Positions 25,401-34,287 of a stretch of 64,000 nt of DNA are shown in pieces. Made by a program: the position numbers and the translations under genes. Positions within the stretch are counted from its first letter, which is position 1; each line of letters starts with the position of its first letter. The stretch is taken from NCBI GenBank assembly GCA_965263305.1, contig OZ253666.1, positions 2,790,001 through 2,854,000 of the forward strand, given 5' to 3'. The notes below the pieces were generated by a model. That model had not been told where the DNA came from, ran no database searches, and saw nothing but the letters and a program-made list of their open reading frames with translations. Source of the DNA: MED-G105 sp965263305 (GTDB lineage Bacteria; Pseudomonadota; Alphaproteobacteria; Caulobacterales; Parvularculaceae).

Positions 25401-25961
25401 TTGACCCTCATCGCAACCCATCTCGGTATGGCGTCTACTGATCGATCAAAACGATCCCGCGAGGCGGGTATCACGCTCATTGAGTTGCTTGTGGTCATTG
25501 TGATTTTGGGTGTCGCTGCATCCATTGTCGTGATGAATGCGCCGCCCATTCGTCCGCCCGCCAAAGAAGAAGCGGAAAAATTCGCTGCGAGGTTGAAACG
25601 CGCGAGCGACGAATCTGTCATCACCGGCGCTGTTTATCGGCTCGAAATATATCAAGATGGGTACGCTTTTGCTCGTCAAGAAGCTGATCAGTGGGCGCAA
25701 CAAATCAACGCTGTCATGCCAACCCGTCCTGAGACGGTCGTTTTAACGGTGGATGTCCAGGATGCGGCAGCGGACAATGCGGTAGCGCTAAATGGCGGCG
25801 CAGCGCCGGTCGCCGATCCCGAAGAAGAAGGGGTCACGCTTATTCCAATTGAACCTTTTGGTCTAACGCCTGTTTTCGCCGCCTCTTTTCAAAGTCGTCG
25901 CGGTGTGTGGGATGTTTTTGCTGAGGGTGATGGCGGCGTGGAGGTCATCGCGCGACGATGA
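25401..25961 (+). CDS. gspH: Minor pseudopilin GspH
   Basis: A minor pseudopilin of about 186 aa. Cleavage site EAG|ITLIELLVVIVILGVAASIVV with Glu5, followed by a GspH-type start of the globular domain (EEAEKFAARLKRASDESVITG). TTG 25401 is preceded by GAGGTGGG at ideal distance; GTG 25392 and ATG 25428 are alternatives. The central region has an acidic insert (ADPEEEGVT). It overlaps gspI by 4 bp. Confidence 0.88.
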   Translation: MTLIATHLGMASTDRSKRSREAGITLIELLVVIVILGVAASIVVMNAPPIRPPAKEEAEKFAARLKRASDESVITGAVYRLEIYQDGYAFARQEADQWAQQINAVMPTRPETVVLTVDVQDAAADNAVALNGGAAPVADPEEEGVTLIPIEPFGLTPVFAASFQSRRGVWDVFAEGDGGVEVIARR

Positions 25962-26338
25962 TGAGAAATTTCAATACCAGGCCCTCAAAAGAGGCTGGAT
26001 TTACCCTGATAGAGGTGCTGATCGCTTTTGCCATCCTCGCTGGCGTTGTCGCCTCTACGTTGGCGTTGCTCAGCCAGAACGCCCGCTTCATGGTCGCCGC
26101 CCAAGACAGGCTTATGGCGGAAATCGCGGCGGACAATTTGATGGTGCAAGAACTGGCGACCGCGACGAGCCTGTCCACTGGGGAGACAACAGGCGCCGTT
26201 ACCGTCGCGGGCCGTAGTTTTGATTTTCAGCGGGTCGTGTTGGACGCGAGCGAAAACGTTGTTCAGATCGAGTATGTTATTCGCCGCACAGGCGGCACCC
26301 AGCCGCTCGCTCGCGTCGCGGCCTTAAAGGCGCAATGA
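25958..26338 (+). CDS. gspI: Minor pseudopilin GspI
   Basis: A 126-aa minor pseudopilin. Cleavage site EAG|FTLIEVLIAFAILAGVVAS with Glu5, and the GspI-type helix continuation LALLSQNARFMVAAQDRLMAEIAADNLM. It acts with GspJ and GspK at the tip of the pseudopilus. Start and stop overlap the neighbours by 4 bp each, so it is translationally coupled. Confidence 0.92.
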   Translation: MMRNFNTRPSKEAGFTLIEVLIAFAILAGVVASTLALLSQNARFMVAAQDRLMAEIAADNLMVQELATATSLSTGETTGAVTVAGRSFDFQRVVLDASENVVQIEYVIRRTGGTQPLARVAALKAQ

Positions 26339-27021
26339 CCATGAGGAACATCGCCGCGATCAAGCGTCATCAAAAGCAACGCCAACAAGGCCTGACACTA
26401 ATTGAACTCCTAGTAGCGCTCTTTATCTTTGCACTGATTTCTGGCGCTGGAGTATACGCCTTGCGTCTCGCGACCGAAGGGCAGGCGCAACTCGCCCTTG
26501 CCGACGATCAGTTAAGGGAATGGCAGTTGGCGCGGATCATCATCAAAGAAGATCTCGCTCAACTGGCGCCGCGTGTGGTGCGCGATGATACGGGCGCCCG
26601 CCAGGCGGGGCCTTTCGTCGGCGGCCTGGCGTTTGAGAACCGCAACCCGATCGCCGGAGAGACACCATTGATGGGGTTTGTGCGTCGCGGTTGGGCGAAC
26701 CCGGAGGATCGGCAACCAAGATCAACCTTGCAGTATGTTGAGTATATTTTGAAGGCTGATGAACTTGTTCGACGGGTCCGACCGTATCTTGATGATGCGC
26801 CAGGGCAACCCCGTGCTGATCGCGTTTTGTTCACAGGGCTTTTGCGGGCCGAGATGACCTTTCTGGCGAACGAAACAACAACCGGACTTCAATGGGCGGA
26901 TGTGTGGCCTGCTACTACAGGCGGGGGTGGCTTTGCCCCTCGAGCGGTCAGACTTGAGGTAGACAAGGAGCGCCTCGGCGTCGTCGAGCAATTGTTTTGG
27001 ATAGGCGACTATAATGTCTAA
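26335..27021 (+). CDS. gspJ: Minor pseudopilin GspJ
   Basis: A 228-aa minor pseudopilin. Cleavage site QQG|LTLIELLVALFIFALISGAGV; the globular part has the GspJ pattern QLREWQLARIIIKEDLAQLAPR and LQYVEYILKADELVRRVRP. Part of the I-J-K tip complex. Its end overlaps gspK by 8 bp. Confidence 0.92.
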   Translation: MTMRNIAAIKRHQKQRQQGLTLIELLVALFIFALISGAGVYALRLATEGQAQLALADDQLREWQLARIIIKEDLAQLAPRVVRDDTGARQAGPFVGGLAFENRNPIAGETPLMGFVRRGWANPEDRQPRSTLQYVEYILKADELVRRVRPYLDDAPGQPRADRVLFTGLLRAEMTFLANETTTGLQWADVWPATTGGGGFAPRAVRLEVDKERLGVVEQLFWIGDYNV

Positions 27022-28300
27022 GCCCGTTTCTACCCTCTCATCCGACGACGGTGTCGAAGAGCGGGTATCGCATTGCGGATCGAAAAGCGCCGTCGTTCGG
27101 GGGCGTCAAAAAGGCGTCGCCCTCATTGTCGCGCTGTTCATGGTGGCGACATTGGCGTTTATTTCCATCGCGATCACAGAGCGATCGACGTTTTCGGTGC
27201 GTCGCACCGCCAATGGCGCGGCGCGCAACGCAGTATATTGGCGGGTGATGACCGCAGATATCCTTGCTCAGCAGGCGATTAGCCGTGCGATCGAAGCCAC
27301 GCCTGGAGAGGCGTTGACCATTGAAAACCCATTGTTCGCGGCGCCGTTTACTATTCCGCTGCCAGAGGGGCTCGCCACCTTGCAGTTTCGCGACGCAACC
27401 CGTTGTTTTGATCTCAATAGTTTGGCGAGCGCGAATGGCGAGCGCGGACAAAATAGTGACGGGTCGTCCGACGAAAATGAAAACCGACCGGGGTTTGGCT
27501 TTCGAACGCCGTCTCAGAACGGCTTCCAGCAAAACCCCGCTAACAATCAAGACGAAGACGAAAACGAAAATGAAAGAGCGGCGGATGGCGATGGCGATGG
27601 CGATCAGCCAGGGCCGGTCCCGGCGCCTGAGCAATTGCAGGCCCTACTCATCGCTACGGGTGCGCCGAACGGGGCAGCATCGCGGATCACAAATGTTATC
27701 CGCGATTGGGTCGATGAAGACACCATCCAGGGGATTAGCGGTGCGGAGGATAATTTTTATACCGCGCTGCCGGCGCCTTTTAGAACGGGCGGGACTCCCT
27801 TAGCGGATCTCAGCGAGCTTCGGGCCATGGACGGCGTTAATCAGGAAGTGTTTCAAGGCATTCGACGCAGTCGGCTGTACTGTGTGATTCCAACAGGCCC
27901 CCAAACGGAAGAACCGCAGCGCCAGGTGAATGTAAACGCCCTTGTCAGCCGCAGTCTCGCGGCGCAAATCTCCGCGGATTACCTCGGCGACGCGGCGCTT
28001 TTGTCTGCGATGACAAATGGTCAGTTAACCCCAAGGGACGCCGATCGCATCATCGAGGACCGCCCGCCGGGCGGATGGAGTGAGCGGGAGTCCTTTATGT
28101 CCGTGGCGCAGATCGCCGGCCTGCCCACCGAAGTTCGGGATGCTTTGCAGGCGCAAATTGCTGTTAATTCTCAATTTATTGAGGCCCAGGGCGACATTAC
28201 CGTTAATGCTGTCGACATCACGGTTCGTTTATTGTTCAACGTAAATCCAACCAATGGCGAGGCGCGATTGCTTTCGCGCGAATTCGGAGCGGTCGAATGA
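27014..28300 (+). CDS. gspK: Minor pseudopilin GspK with acidic insert
   Basis: The large tip pseudopilin, 428 aa. The N-terminal helix (RQKG|VALIVALFMVATLAFISIA) lacks Glu5, as is normal for GspK, which caps the pseudopilus. Family segments include CFDLNSLA (Ca-site region), LRAMDGVNQEVFQGIRR, NVNALVSRSLAAQI and GWSERESFM. A low-complexity insert of about 60 residues (roughly 136-200), rich in Asn, Gln, Glu and Asp with an alternating Asp-Gly run, separates the first part of the globular domain from the helical domain. Confidence 0.92.
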   Translation: MSKPVSTLSSDDGVEERVSHCGSKSAVVRGRQKGVALIVALFMVATLAFISIAITERSTFSVRRTANGAARNAVYWRVMTADILAQQAISRAIEATPGEALTIENPLFAAPFTIPLPEGLATLQFRDATRCFDLNSLASANGERGQNSDGSSDENENRPGFGFRTPSQNGFQQNPANNQDEDENENERAADGDGDGDQPGPVPAPEQLQALLIATGAPNGAASRITNVIRDWVDEDTIQGISGAEDNFYTALPAPFRTGGTPLADLSELRAMDGVNQEVFQGIRRSRLYCVIPTGPQTEEPQRQVNVNALVSRSLAAQISADYLGDAALLSAMTNGQLTPRDADRIIEDRPPGGWSERESFMSVAQIAGLPTEVRDALQAQIAVNSQFIEAQGDITVNAVDITVRLLFNVNPTNGEARLLSREFGAVE

Positions 28301-29508
28301 CTGATCTGCTGATAGCCCGTTTGGGGGAGACCCCGGCGATGCCCGTTTCATGGGCTACTTTCTCCGGCGCGCGTCTGGAAGAGGCGAACCGGTGCCCAAA
28401 TTTGCCGGCATTTGGGGACATCGCCGCCGGCTTTGGGGATCAGATCCGCGTCGCCGCGATCCTGCCTGGGGAGACGGTGGCGTTGCGCACCATGCCATCG
28501 CCGCCCAAATCCCTAGGGAAGTTTCGCTCTGCCGCTGAGTTGCTTCTTGAAGATGAACTCGCTGAGGAGATAGAGGCGCTGCATATCGCCGTTGAAATCG
28601 GGGAGGAGACCGGGCGCATCTTTGCCATAAAACACTCGTTGATGGTGATGTGGGTTTCTGCCTTCAGAGATATCGGAACGCCGTTGCACATGTTGACGCC
28701 GGACTTTGATTGTCTTGGCGGGGAGCCTGATCGCCCGGTTCTTTTTGTTGAGAAAAACCGCATCTTGGCGGCAAGCGGCCAACGGGCGTTTGCCGCTGAC
28801 AGCATCATCGGTCGGGCGGCAATGAAGTCCATGATCGCTGATCATGAGCCGAAAACCGTGGGGGTCTACGGCCCGAGCGCATGGACGGCGAAGCTCAGCG
28901 CCGACTTGTATGAGGAACTGGGCCCGGCAACCGATGAAACGTTGCTACAAGCGGCGGCTGTCGCCCTTAGTAAAGAGAAGCGCCACATTGGCGTTGGCGT
29001 CAACCTTTTGCAAGGCGATTTCCGACCGCCGCGTGCGCCAGCGCTGGAATGGTCGCGCTGGAAAAGGCCGGCCGCTATGGCGGCCGCGTTATCTGTCGCC
29101 TTCCTTGCGCTTCAGGCTTCGGAGGGGTTCAAAGCGGCGCGCCTCGCTGATCGCTATACGTCCGAAGCCCAACGTCTTCATAACGAGTATTTTCCCGATG
29201 CGGCCAATGTAAACCCCCGCACCCATGCGCGGGCTATTTTATCAACCGGGCGGGGCGCGATGAACTTTATGCTGGTCGCCAATCGCTTGAGCGCCGCGCT
29301 TGAAGAAAATGATGCAGTCGCCATTGACCGAATTCGATTTGACGCGACCCGCGGTCAGTTTACGTTCAGTATACGCAGTGATTCTGATAGCGAGATCCAA
29401 GTTTTCAAGAATGGCCTCACCAATTATGGCTTAACGGCGCAAGATCTGAACTGTTGCCGACAATCCGCCGGCGTGTGGATTGGCGATATGGCTGCAAATT
29501 TAAGATAG
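28297..29508 (+). CDS. gspL: Type II secretion platform protein GspL
   Basis: A 403-aa bitopic inner-membrane protein that docks GspE. The N-terminal ~240 residues form the actin-like cytoplasmic domain (VAAILPGETVALRTMPSPPK, LEDELAEEIEALHIAVE). One transmembrane helix lies at about 265-282 (AMAAALSVAFLALQASEG), then a periplasmic ferredoxin-like domain. It ends ...CRQSAGVWIGDMAANLR and overlaps gspK by 4 bp. Confidence 0.9.
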   Translation: MTDLLIARLGETPAMPVSWATFSGARLEEANRCPNLPAFGDIAAGFGDQIRVAAILPGETVALRTMPSPPKSLGKFRSAAELLLEDELAEEIEALHIAVEIGEETGRIFAIKHSLMVMWVSAFRDIGTPLHMLTPDFDCLGGEPDRPVLFVEKNRILAASGQRAFAADSIIGRAAMKSMIADHEPKTVGVYGPSAWTAKLSADLYEELGPATDETLLQAAAVALSKEKRHIGVGVNLLQGDFRPPRAPALEWSRWKRPAAMAAALSVAFLALQASEGFKAARLADRYTSEAQRLHNEYFPDAANVNPRTHARAILSTGRGAMNFMLVANRLSAALEENDAVAIDRIRFDATRGQFTFSIRSDSDSEIQVFKNGLTNYGLTAQDLNCCRQSAGVWIGDMAANLR

Positions 29509-29524
29509 GACGCTAGAGGGCGCG

Positions 29525-30016
29525 ATGGGCAATTTTTGGAACAATCTGTCGGAACGCGAACGTCTCTTATTGAGGGTCGCTGGCGTCTTAGCGGCCGTCC
29601 TATTTTTGGTTTTACTCGTTGTCCGCCCAATTAATGGCTGGCGTTCAGAAAAAGAAGCAGACGTAAACCGCGCCGCAAACACCTATGAGATGGTGGCTGA
29701 GGCCGCCGCCGCCAGTGGCGGCGCGTCATCCTCCAAGGCGGTGCGCGATGCGCAAACGCCGATTGCCGCTATAATCAGCACCACAGCGGCTGGCGCAAAT
29801 GTTAGTCTGAACGCCTATAACGGTCGTCCAAACGGGACCGTGGAGGCGACCATAACCGCCACGCAGCCGCCATTTCTATTTGAGTGGATGGGAATGCTAG
29901 AGACGGAATACGGCTTGCAGGTCGAGTACGCTGACATTGCCAGGGAGCAAACCGATCCGGCGCTCGTCCGTGCGCAGCTGACATTCTCTCGCCCTAATGG
30001 CGCGAGGGGCGAATGA
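29525..30016 (+). CDS. gspM: Type II secretion protein GspM
   Basis: A 163-aa GspM, partner of GspL. The short cytoplasmic start LSERERLLLRVAGVLAAVLFLVLLVV gives one helix (about 12-36); the remainder is a periplasmic ferredoxin-like domain (SLNAYNGRPNGTVEATITAT, FLFEWMGMLETEYGLQVEYAD). It overlaps gspN by 4 bp. Confidence 0.88.
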   Translation: MGNFWNNLSERERLLLRVAGVLAAVLFLVLLVVRPINGWRSEKEADVNRAANTYEMVAEAAAASGGASSSKAVRDAQTPIAAIISTTAAGANVSLNAYNGRPNGTVEATITATQPPFLFEWMGMLETEYGLQVEYADIAREQTDPALVRAQLTFSRPNGARGE

Positions 30017-30843
30017 TGGGCGGTAAGCGTCATAAAAACGCCGCTGGTGATGATACTTCACCGGCTTCCCAAAACGCGCCGAAAGCCTCTCTTTCGAAGG
30101 GGTGGCTCGTTATTGTGGGAGCGATTGTTTTCCTTATCACGGGCGTTTATGCAGCGCCCGCCAGTCTTCTTGCGCCAGCGCTATCCGCCGCTCACGATGT
30201 TACTTACCAGCGATTAGAGGGGCGTATTTGGCGGGGACGGATCAAAGGATTAGTCGCCGCCGATCAACGTCTCGGCGATGTTGCGTTCACCATTCGCGCC
30301 TTGCCGTTGCTGCTCGGAAACGTGGAAACCCAATTGTCTTTGACCGGCGGTGTCGCCACGGGGGGCGGCGTCGTTAGTGTCAATGTCGTGTCACGATCGC
30401 TAGAGCTGCAAGACGCTACGGCGGATTTTAACTTAAACGCTATTGATCGGTATACGCTTTTTGGATTGCCATACCAAGGCTACGCTCGCGCAAGCGTGCG
30501 TCGCCTCGTCTGGAACAAAACCGGTTGTGCATCAGCCGATGGTTCGTTTTGGACTGACGCTCTGAATGCGGCGGCCACGCGCGTTACGGGCGATGGCATT
30601 GAACTGTCTGGCCCGGCGCGCTGTGAAGGTGATGCGCTGATGTTGCTGCTTGATGGCGTCAATGCCTATGGCGACGCCACCATCGAAATTGCCGTGTCTC
30701 CCGACTTAACCTATGCCTTATCGGCGGCGGTCACGCCCAATCGTTCAGAGGCGCGGCGCAGCCTGGAGTTATTAGGGTTCCAGCCCGACGGGCGAAACCT
30801 GGTCTATGATGCCGTGGGACCATTGAAAGGTCTTGGCAGTTGA
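30013..30843 (+). CDS. gspN: Type II secretion protein GspN
   Basis: A 276-aa GspN-like protein with an N-terminal membrane helix (about 30-52, WLVIVGAIVFLITGVYAAPA). It has the family's periplasmic beta-rich segments: YQRLEGRIWRGRIKGLVAAD, LPLLLGNVETQLSLTGG and LVYDAVGPLKGLGS. GspN occurs only in some T2SSs and its exact role is unclear. The next ORF overlaps its stop. Confidence 0.85.
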   Translation: MMGGKRHKNAAGDDTSPASQNAPKASLSKGWLVIVGAIVFLITGVYAAPASLLAPALSAAHDVTYQRLEGRIWRGRIKGLVAADQRLGDVAFTIRALPLLLGNVETQLSLTGGVATGGGVVSVNVVSRSLELQDATADFNLNAIDRYTLFGLPYQGYARASVRRLVWNKTGCASADGSFWTDALNAAATRVTGDGIELSGPARCEGDALMLLLDGVNAYGDATIEIAVSPDLTYALSAAVTPNRSEARRSLELLGFQPDGRNLVYDAVGPLKGLGS

Positions 30844-31424
30844 GCGGAGTTCGGATGATGAAGCATCTAAGCGAAAAACGATGCACAGCCGTTGTGCAGG
30901 GTGTTATGAGGCGCCGGAAGAAGCAAACTGCGGCGGGTATCCTAAGCGTTTTTATGATGGTTGTCGCGGGTTGTGAGACAACCCAAAACGCGGCAAAGCC
31001 GACACCTCAGCAAACAGCGGCTTCAGAGGCCGCGAAGGCGAGTGCTGGCGGCGGCGCCATTTTCGGGCAAATCCCGAAACCTCTCCTCGATAAGGGGGAA
31101 TGCGGATTAATATTATGGACGCTAGATAACGCCGAGCGGCCAAGCGCTGTCATGCGGTATATGGCGGGCAAAGAAGCGGAGATGATTATCAACCGCATCC
31201 CGGCATTATTGACCCTTGTTGAAAATAGCGGGACCTCCGGTTTCGGCGTCTCTGAAAAGCAGGTTTTCCTTACCGCTGACGGCGCCACCGTCACCGTAAC
31301 CTTTCAGTTCGGCCTTGGATTCGACGGCGGGTCCTACTTGGAGCGGGGGCTCATCGCCTATGAAGATCCAGAAGGATGGCGCACCGTTGCGCCAGCGGCT
31401 GGGTTGGCTGGATGTCGCACCTAA
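30840..31424 (+). CDS. Unknown lipoprotein, last gene of T2SS operon
   Basis: A 194-aa protein whose TTG start overlaps the gspN stop (4 bp); ATG 30855 or 30858 are alternatives. The basic N terminus (MRRRKKQTAAGILSVFMMVVAGC) has a lipobox VAGC near residue 46, so it is probably a lipoprotein. A Gln/Ala/Pro linker follows. The mature domain of about 125 residues has two more cysteines, in KGECGLILWTLDN and GLAGCRT at the very C terminus, possibly a disulfide. I do not recognise the family. Position and lipidation make it a candidate assembly factor or pilotin for GspD, or a lipoprotein substrate; both are inference. Confidence 0.75.
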   Translation: MSGVRMMKHLSEKRCTAVVQGVMRRRKKQTAAGILSVFMMVVAGCETTQNAAKPTPQQTAASEAAKASAGGGAIFGQIPKPLLDKGECGLILWTLDNAERPSAVMRYMAGKEAEMIINRIPALLTLVENSGTSGFGVSEKQVFLTADGATVTVTFQFGLGFDGGSYLERGLIAYEDPEGWRTVAPAAGLAGCRT

Positions 31425-31448
31425 CGCCTAGAACGTCGGCCGATATTG

Positions 31449-32222
31449 CTAGTGTTGGGAATGACGCAGCATCTCTGCCAGGGTTGCAACAACAACCCCA
31501 AACCCAACGAATAGAAATGCGCGTCCCTTGGGTGAGTAAAGCGCGTGGGGGCCTAAGTGAAAAATGATGATGTAGACTAAGGCGCCCGTCGATGCGCCCA
31601 TGAGCGCGCCAATGGGCAGCGCTTCAAGATTGGCCACTAAGAATGATGATGTCAGTGCACCGATTATTGTCGTTAGCGACGATGCGACAAAAGCGAGCGC
31701 TGCCGCGCTGGTAACGCCCAACTGGGCCCGGCGCATGAGGTAGTAAGCGATCACGCCTTCCGGAAACTCATGGAGGAGGAGCCCGAGCGTCGCGATCCAT
31801 CCGGTATAAACGTCTAACCGAAATGTGCTGTCATACACCACGCCGTCAAGAAACGAGTGAAACCCTAGGGCAAATATTGATGCAAAACCAAAGGCGACGG
31901 CGTTGCTATCAGCGCCTCCGCCATCACCTTCGCTTTGGCCCGGATCACGTGAGAATAGTCGCATGACCAAGCCCGCTAAGGCCATGACGGCGAAACTTGC
32001 AAGCAAAGGGGCGAATGAGCCGTCTGCATGTTCAACGGCTTCCGGCGCCAGATGGAAGGTAACAGCGACCGATAGGACCCCAATGGCGAAAGCAGAAAAA
32101 TAGGCGCTGTTGCGACGCCCCCAATCGCCAAGCGCGACCATGGATAGCAAGCCCGCCGAACTGACGGCGGCGGCGATCATGCTCGCTATAACGCCCGTCG
32201 ATAGATAGCCGTCCCCTAACAT
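31449..32222 (-). CDS. ZIP family metal transporter
   Basis: A 257-aa polytopic inner-membrane protein with about eight helices. Metal-site signatures of ZIP transporters are present: FALGFHSFLDGVVYDS in helix IV and LLLHEFPEGVIAYYLMRR in helix V. The variable loop between helices III and IV is short and acidic (SEGDGGGADS) rather than His-rich. ZIP proteins import Zn or other divalent metals into the cytoplasm. It is convergent with the T2SS operon and divergent from a CDF exporter, giving an import/export pair around one control region. Confidence 0.88.
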   Translation of the reverse strand: MLGDGYLSTGVIASMIAAAVSSAGLLSMVALGDWGRRNSAYFSAFAIGVLSVAVTFHLAPEAVEHADGSFAPLLASFAVMALAGLVMRLFSRDPGQSEGDGGGADSNAVAFGFASIFALGFHSFLDGVVYDSTFRLDVYTGWIATLGLLLHEFPEGVIAYYLMRRAQLGVTSAAALAFVASSLTTIIGALTSSFLVANLEALPIGALMGASTGALVYIIIFHLGPHALYSPKGRAFLFVGFGVVVATLAEMLRHSQH

Positions 32223-32441
32223 TGGCTAAAACGCCCCCTCAATAAGCATCGGCGACCTCGGTTTACGGATCGGCGGGAAGGTCCGATCATGGGCGCTGCA
32301 TTGTGTATAGTCGAAACCTGTGTTGGCGTTTGCAAGTTCCCGAATGACGTTACCTGCTGAACAAAAATGATCGCCGGTCGCTCGCTTTTTCCCTATCGCG
32401 CCCGACTAGGGGGTAAGGAGCGGCTAAACTCGTAGCAGAAT

Positions 32442-32456
32442 GAATGTTATCACGTC
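32442..32456. promoter_or_regulatory. Candidate Zur-type operator between ZIP and CDF genes
   Basis: ATGTTATCACGT (32444-32455) matches 10 of 12 positions of the palindrome ATGTTATAACAT, the usual core of alphaproteobacterial Zur boxes. It lies in the 384-bp gap between the divergent ZIP and CDF genes, where zinc control would be expected. A single imperfect site; nothing else recognisable is seen in the gap. Confidence 0.3.
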
Positions 32457-32606
32457 ACTATCAACCGGCGGGATGAAAGCGCAAAACAACATGTCGTCGT
32501 CAGAGTTTGGGCGGGTTTTGCGTTATCGTATTGCGCTTTCGCGTCATGGCGTCGTAAACAAGTCACAGGTCTCAATGCTCTAAAATGCACCGTTGATTGT
32601 ATTTTC

Positions 32607-33584
32607 ATGTCCCACTGCGGTCACGATCACCACCACACCGATGATGCGCGGCGTTTGATCGCCGCGTTTTGCATCATTAGCGCCTTTATGGTGATCGAGG
32701 TTGTCGGCGGCGTACTCGCCGGTTCGCTGGCGCTACTCGCCGATGCTGGTCATATGTTGACTGATGCAGTAGCCTTGGCGTTGGCGGCGAGCGCGCAATG
32801 GATCGCCCGAAAACCAGCCGACGAAAAACGTCATTTTGGATACCGCCGATCGCAGGTTCTAGCGGCTTTCGCCAATGGCATCGGCTTGATGTTTCTATTG
32901 GTGTGGATCGTATACGAAGCGGCGATGCGCCTGATTGCACCATCGCCGGTCGCATGGCGGCCGATGTTGATTGTCGCCTCGCTTGGCTTGTTAGCGAATG
33001 CCGTTGTTTTTGCAGTTTTGCATGACGCCAGCCATCGCAATATCAATATTCGCGGCGCCATGCTGCATGTGATCAGCGATCTCTTGGGATCGGTGGCGGC
33101 CGTCATTGCGGCGATTGTGATCGCAACATCCGGCTGGACCCGGATTGACCCGCTTCTGTCAATTCTTGTCGCCGCTTTAATTTTACGGTCCGCCATAGCC
33201 TTGTTGAGAGAGACGGGGCATATCCTGCTCGAGGGCGCGCCGGAAAACATCAATGTACAAACTATTGTTAGTGATATGAAGGAAACATTTGTCGACGTTG
33301 AGGACGTGCACGGTGTTCAAATCTGGCAACTCGCGCCGGGGGCGGCGCGATTGACGATGCATGTTCGACTAAAAACCGGCGCCAATGGGGACGCTGCCTT
33401 GGCGAATTTGAAACAAGAGTTATTTGATCGTTACGGCTTCGTTGAGACCACAATTCAAATTGAATGCACCAATCAGTGCCCGGATACGCTGCTGCGAAGC
33501 GCTGAGATGAGAAACGTTTCTGCGCCTGAGACCGCGTCGCTTCTAGCTCATGCGGGCGCGCATCATGAAGCGACGGCGGGTTAG
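32607..33584 (+). CDS. Cation diffusion facilitator (CzcD/ZitB-type) exporter
   Basis: A 325-aa CDF protein. A His-rich N terminus (MSHCGHDHHHTDD) is followed by six helices with the metal site LLADAGHMLTDAVALALAA (helix II, H-x-x-x-D) and MLHVISDLLGSVAAVIAA (helix V, H-x-x-x-D). The region between them is not strongly His-rich. The cytoplasmic C-terminal domain has VEDVHGVQIWQLAPG, and the tail ends with two His clusters. CDF proteins export Zn or Co in exchange for protons. Divergent from the ZIP importer. Confidence 0.92.
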   Translation: MSHCGHDHHHTDDARRLIAAFCIISAFMVIEVVGGVLAGSLALLADAGHMLTDAVALALAASAQWIARKPADEKRHFGYRRSQVLAAFANGIGLMFLLVWIVYEAAMRLIAPSPVAWRPMLIVASLGLLANAVVFAVLHDASHRNINIRGAMLHVISDLLGSVAAVIAAIVIATSGWTRIDPLLSILVAALILRSAIALLRETGHILLEGAPENINVQTIVSDMKETFVDVEDVHGVQIWQLAPGAARLTMHVRLKTGANGDAALANLKQELFDRYGFVETTIQIECTNQCPDTLLRSAEMRNVSAPETASLLAHAGAHHEATAG

Positions 33585-33725
33585 TCTCAGCCTCCCGACC
33601 ATTCGGTATTCGTTCTTTGGAGTTTTTTGCATCTCAACGGTTCGATTGCGTGACAGCGAGCTTCTTTGCTCACGAAATGCCGGGGCTCGAATTTTGGATA
33701 AAACCGGGTTAGAATTGAAATAATC

Positions 33726-33802
33726 GTCCCCGTAGCTCAGTAGGATAGAGCATCAGATTCCTAATCTGGGGGCCAGAGGTTCGAATCCTCTCGGGGACGC
33801 CA
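33726..33802 (+). tRNA. tRNA-Arg (anticodon CCU)
   Basis: A complete cloverleaf. The acceptor GTCCCCG pairs with CGGGGAC; D-arm GCTC...GAGC; anticodon stem TCAGA/TCTGG (last pair A-T to G-type wobble) around loop TTCCTAA, giving anticodon CCT; T-arm AGAGG-TTCGAAT-CCTCT; discriminator G and encoded CCA. It reads AGG codons. It borders the accessory Rhs/IS region on its 3' side, a common integration spot, although I find no second copy of its 3' end in the window. Confidence 0.93.
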
Positions 33803-34047
33803 GGGAAATCAATCACTTAGAAGTATTTTGACAAGGCCTAATTATCGCCGTGCTACCACTAGAAATACGTTGAGTGGGGGAAATCACCAAAAGTTCCAAA
33901 AAAATCACCATGGTGACTTCTTATCGCGCACAACCGCTTAAACGCTGGGTTTCGTCGGCGTTAAAAGGTGATTTCAATCGTGCAACATTAGGCTGTGACT
34001 GAAGGACGACGCGACAACATGGAGGCGGCTTAGGATTGTCATCGTCA
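33803..34047. other. Non-coding stretch after tRNA, start of accessory region
   Basis: No supported gene. It holds a 12-bp perfect palindrome, TCACCATGGTGA, at about 33905-33916, but no integrase and no repeat of the tRNA end. Confidence 0.4.
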
Positions 34048-34287
34048 AGAGCGCGGCGGGCAAATGGGGCTCTGGGATGTATACCTATGACGCCCTCGGC
34101 AATATCCGTAAAAAGCGCCTCGGCTCGCGCACGGTGGAGATGTTGTATGACAGCAAAAACCGCCTCCACCGGTTCCGGGACGCAGCCCAAGGCGGCAACG
34201 CCTGGCAGAGCGTCGCCTATGATAACCGGGGCAATGTCACCGATAACGGCACGGCCTCCCTCGGCGGCTTGCGGTTCACCTATGACG
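34048..34287 (+). repeat. 240-bp Rhs-core repeat, copy 1
   Basis: Matches 35760-35999 in direct orientation with about 6 mismatches in 240 bp (about 97%). It encodes Rhs/YD repeats (TYDALGNIRKKRLGSRTVEM...DNRGNVTDNG). The match stops sharply at both ends. Confidence 0.95.
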
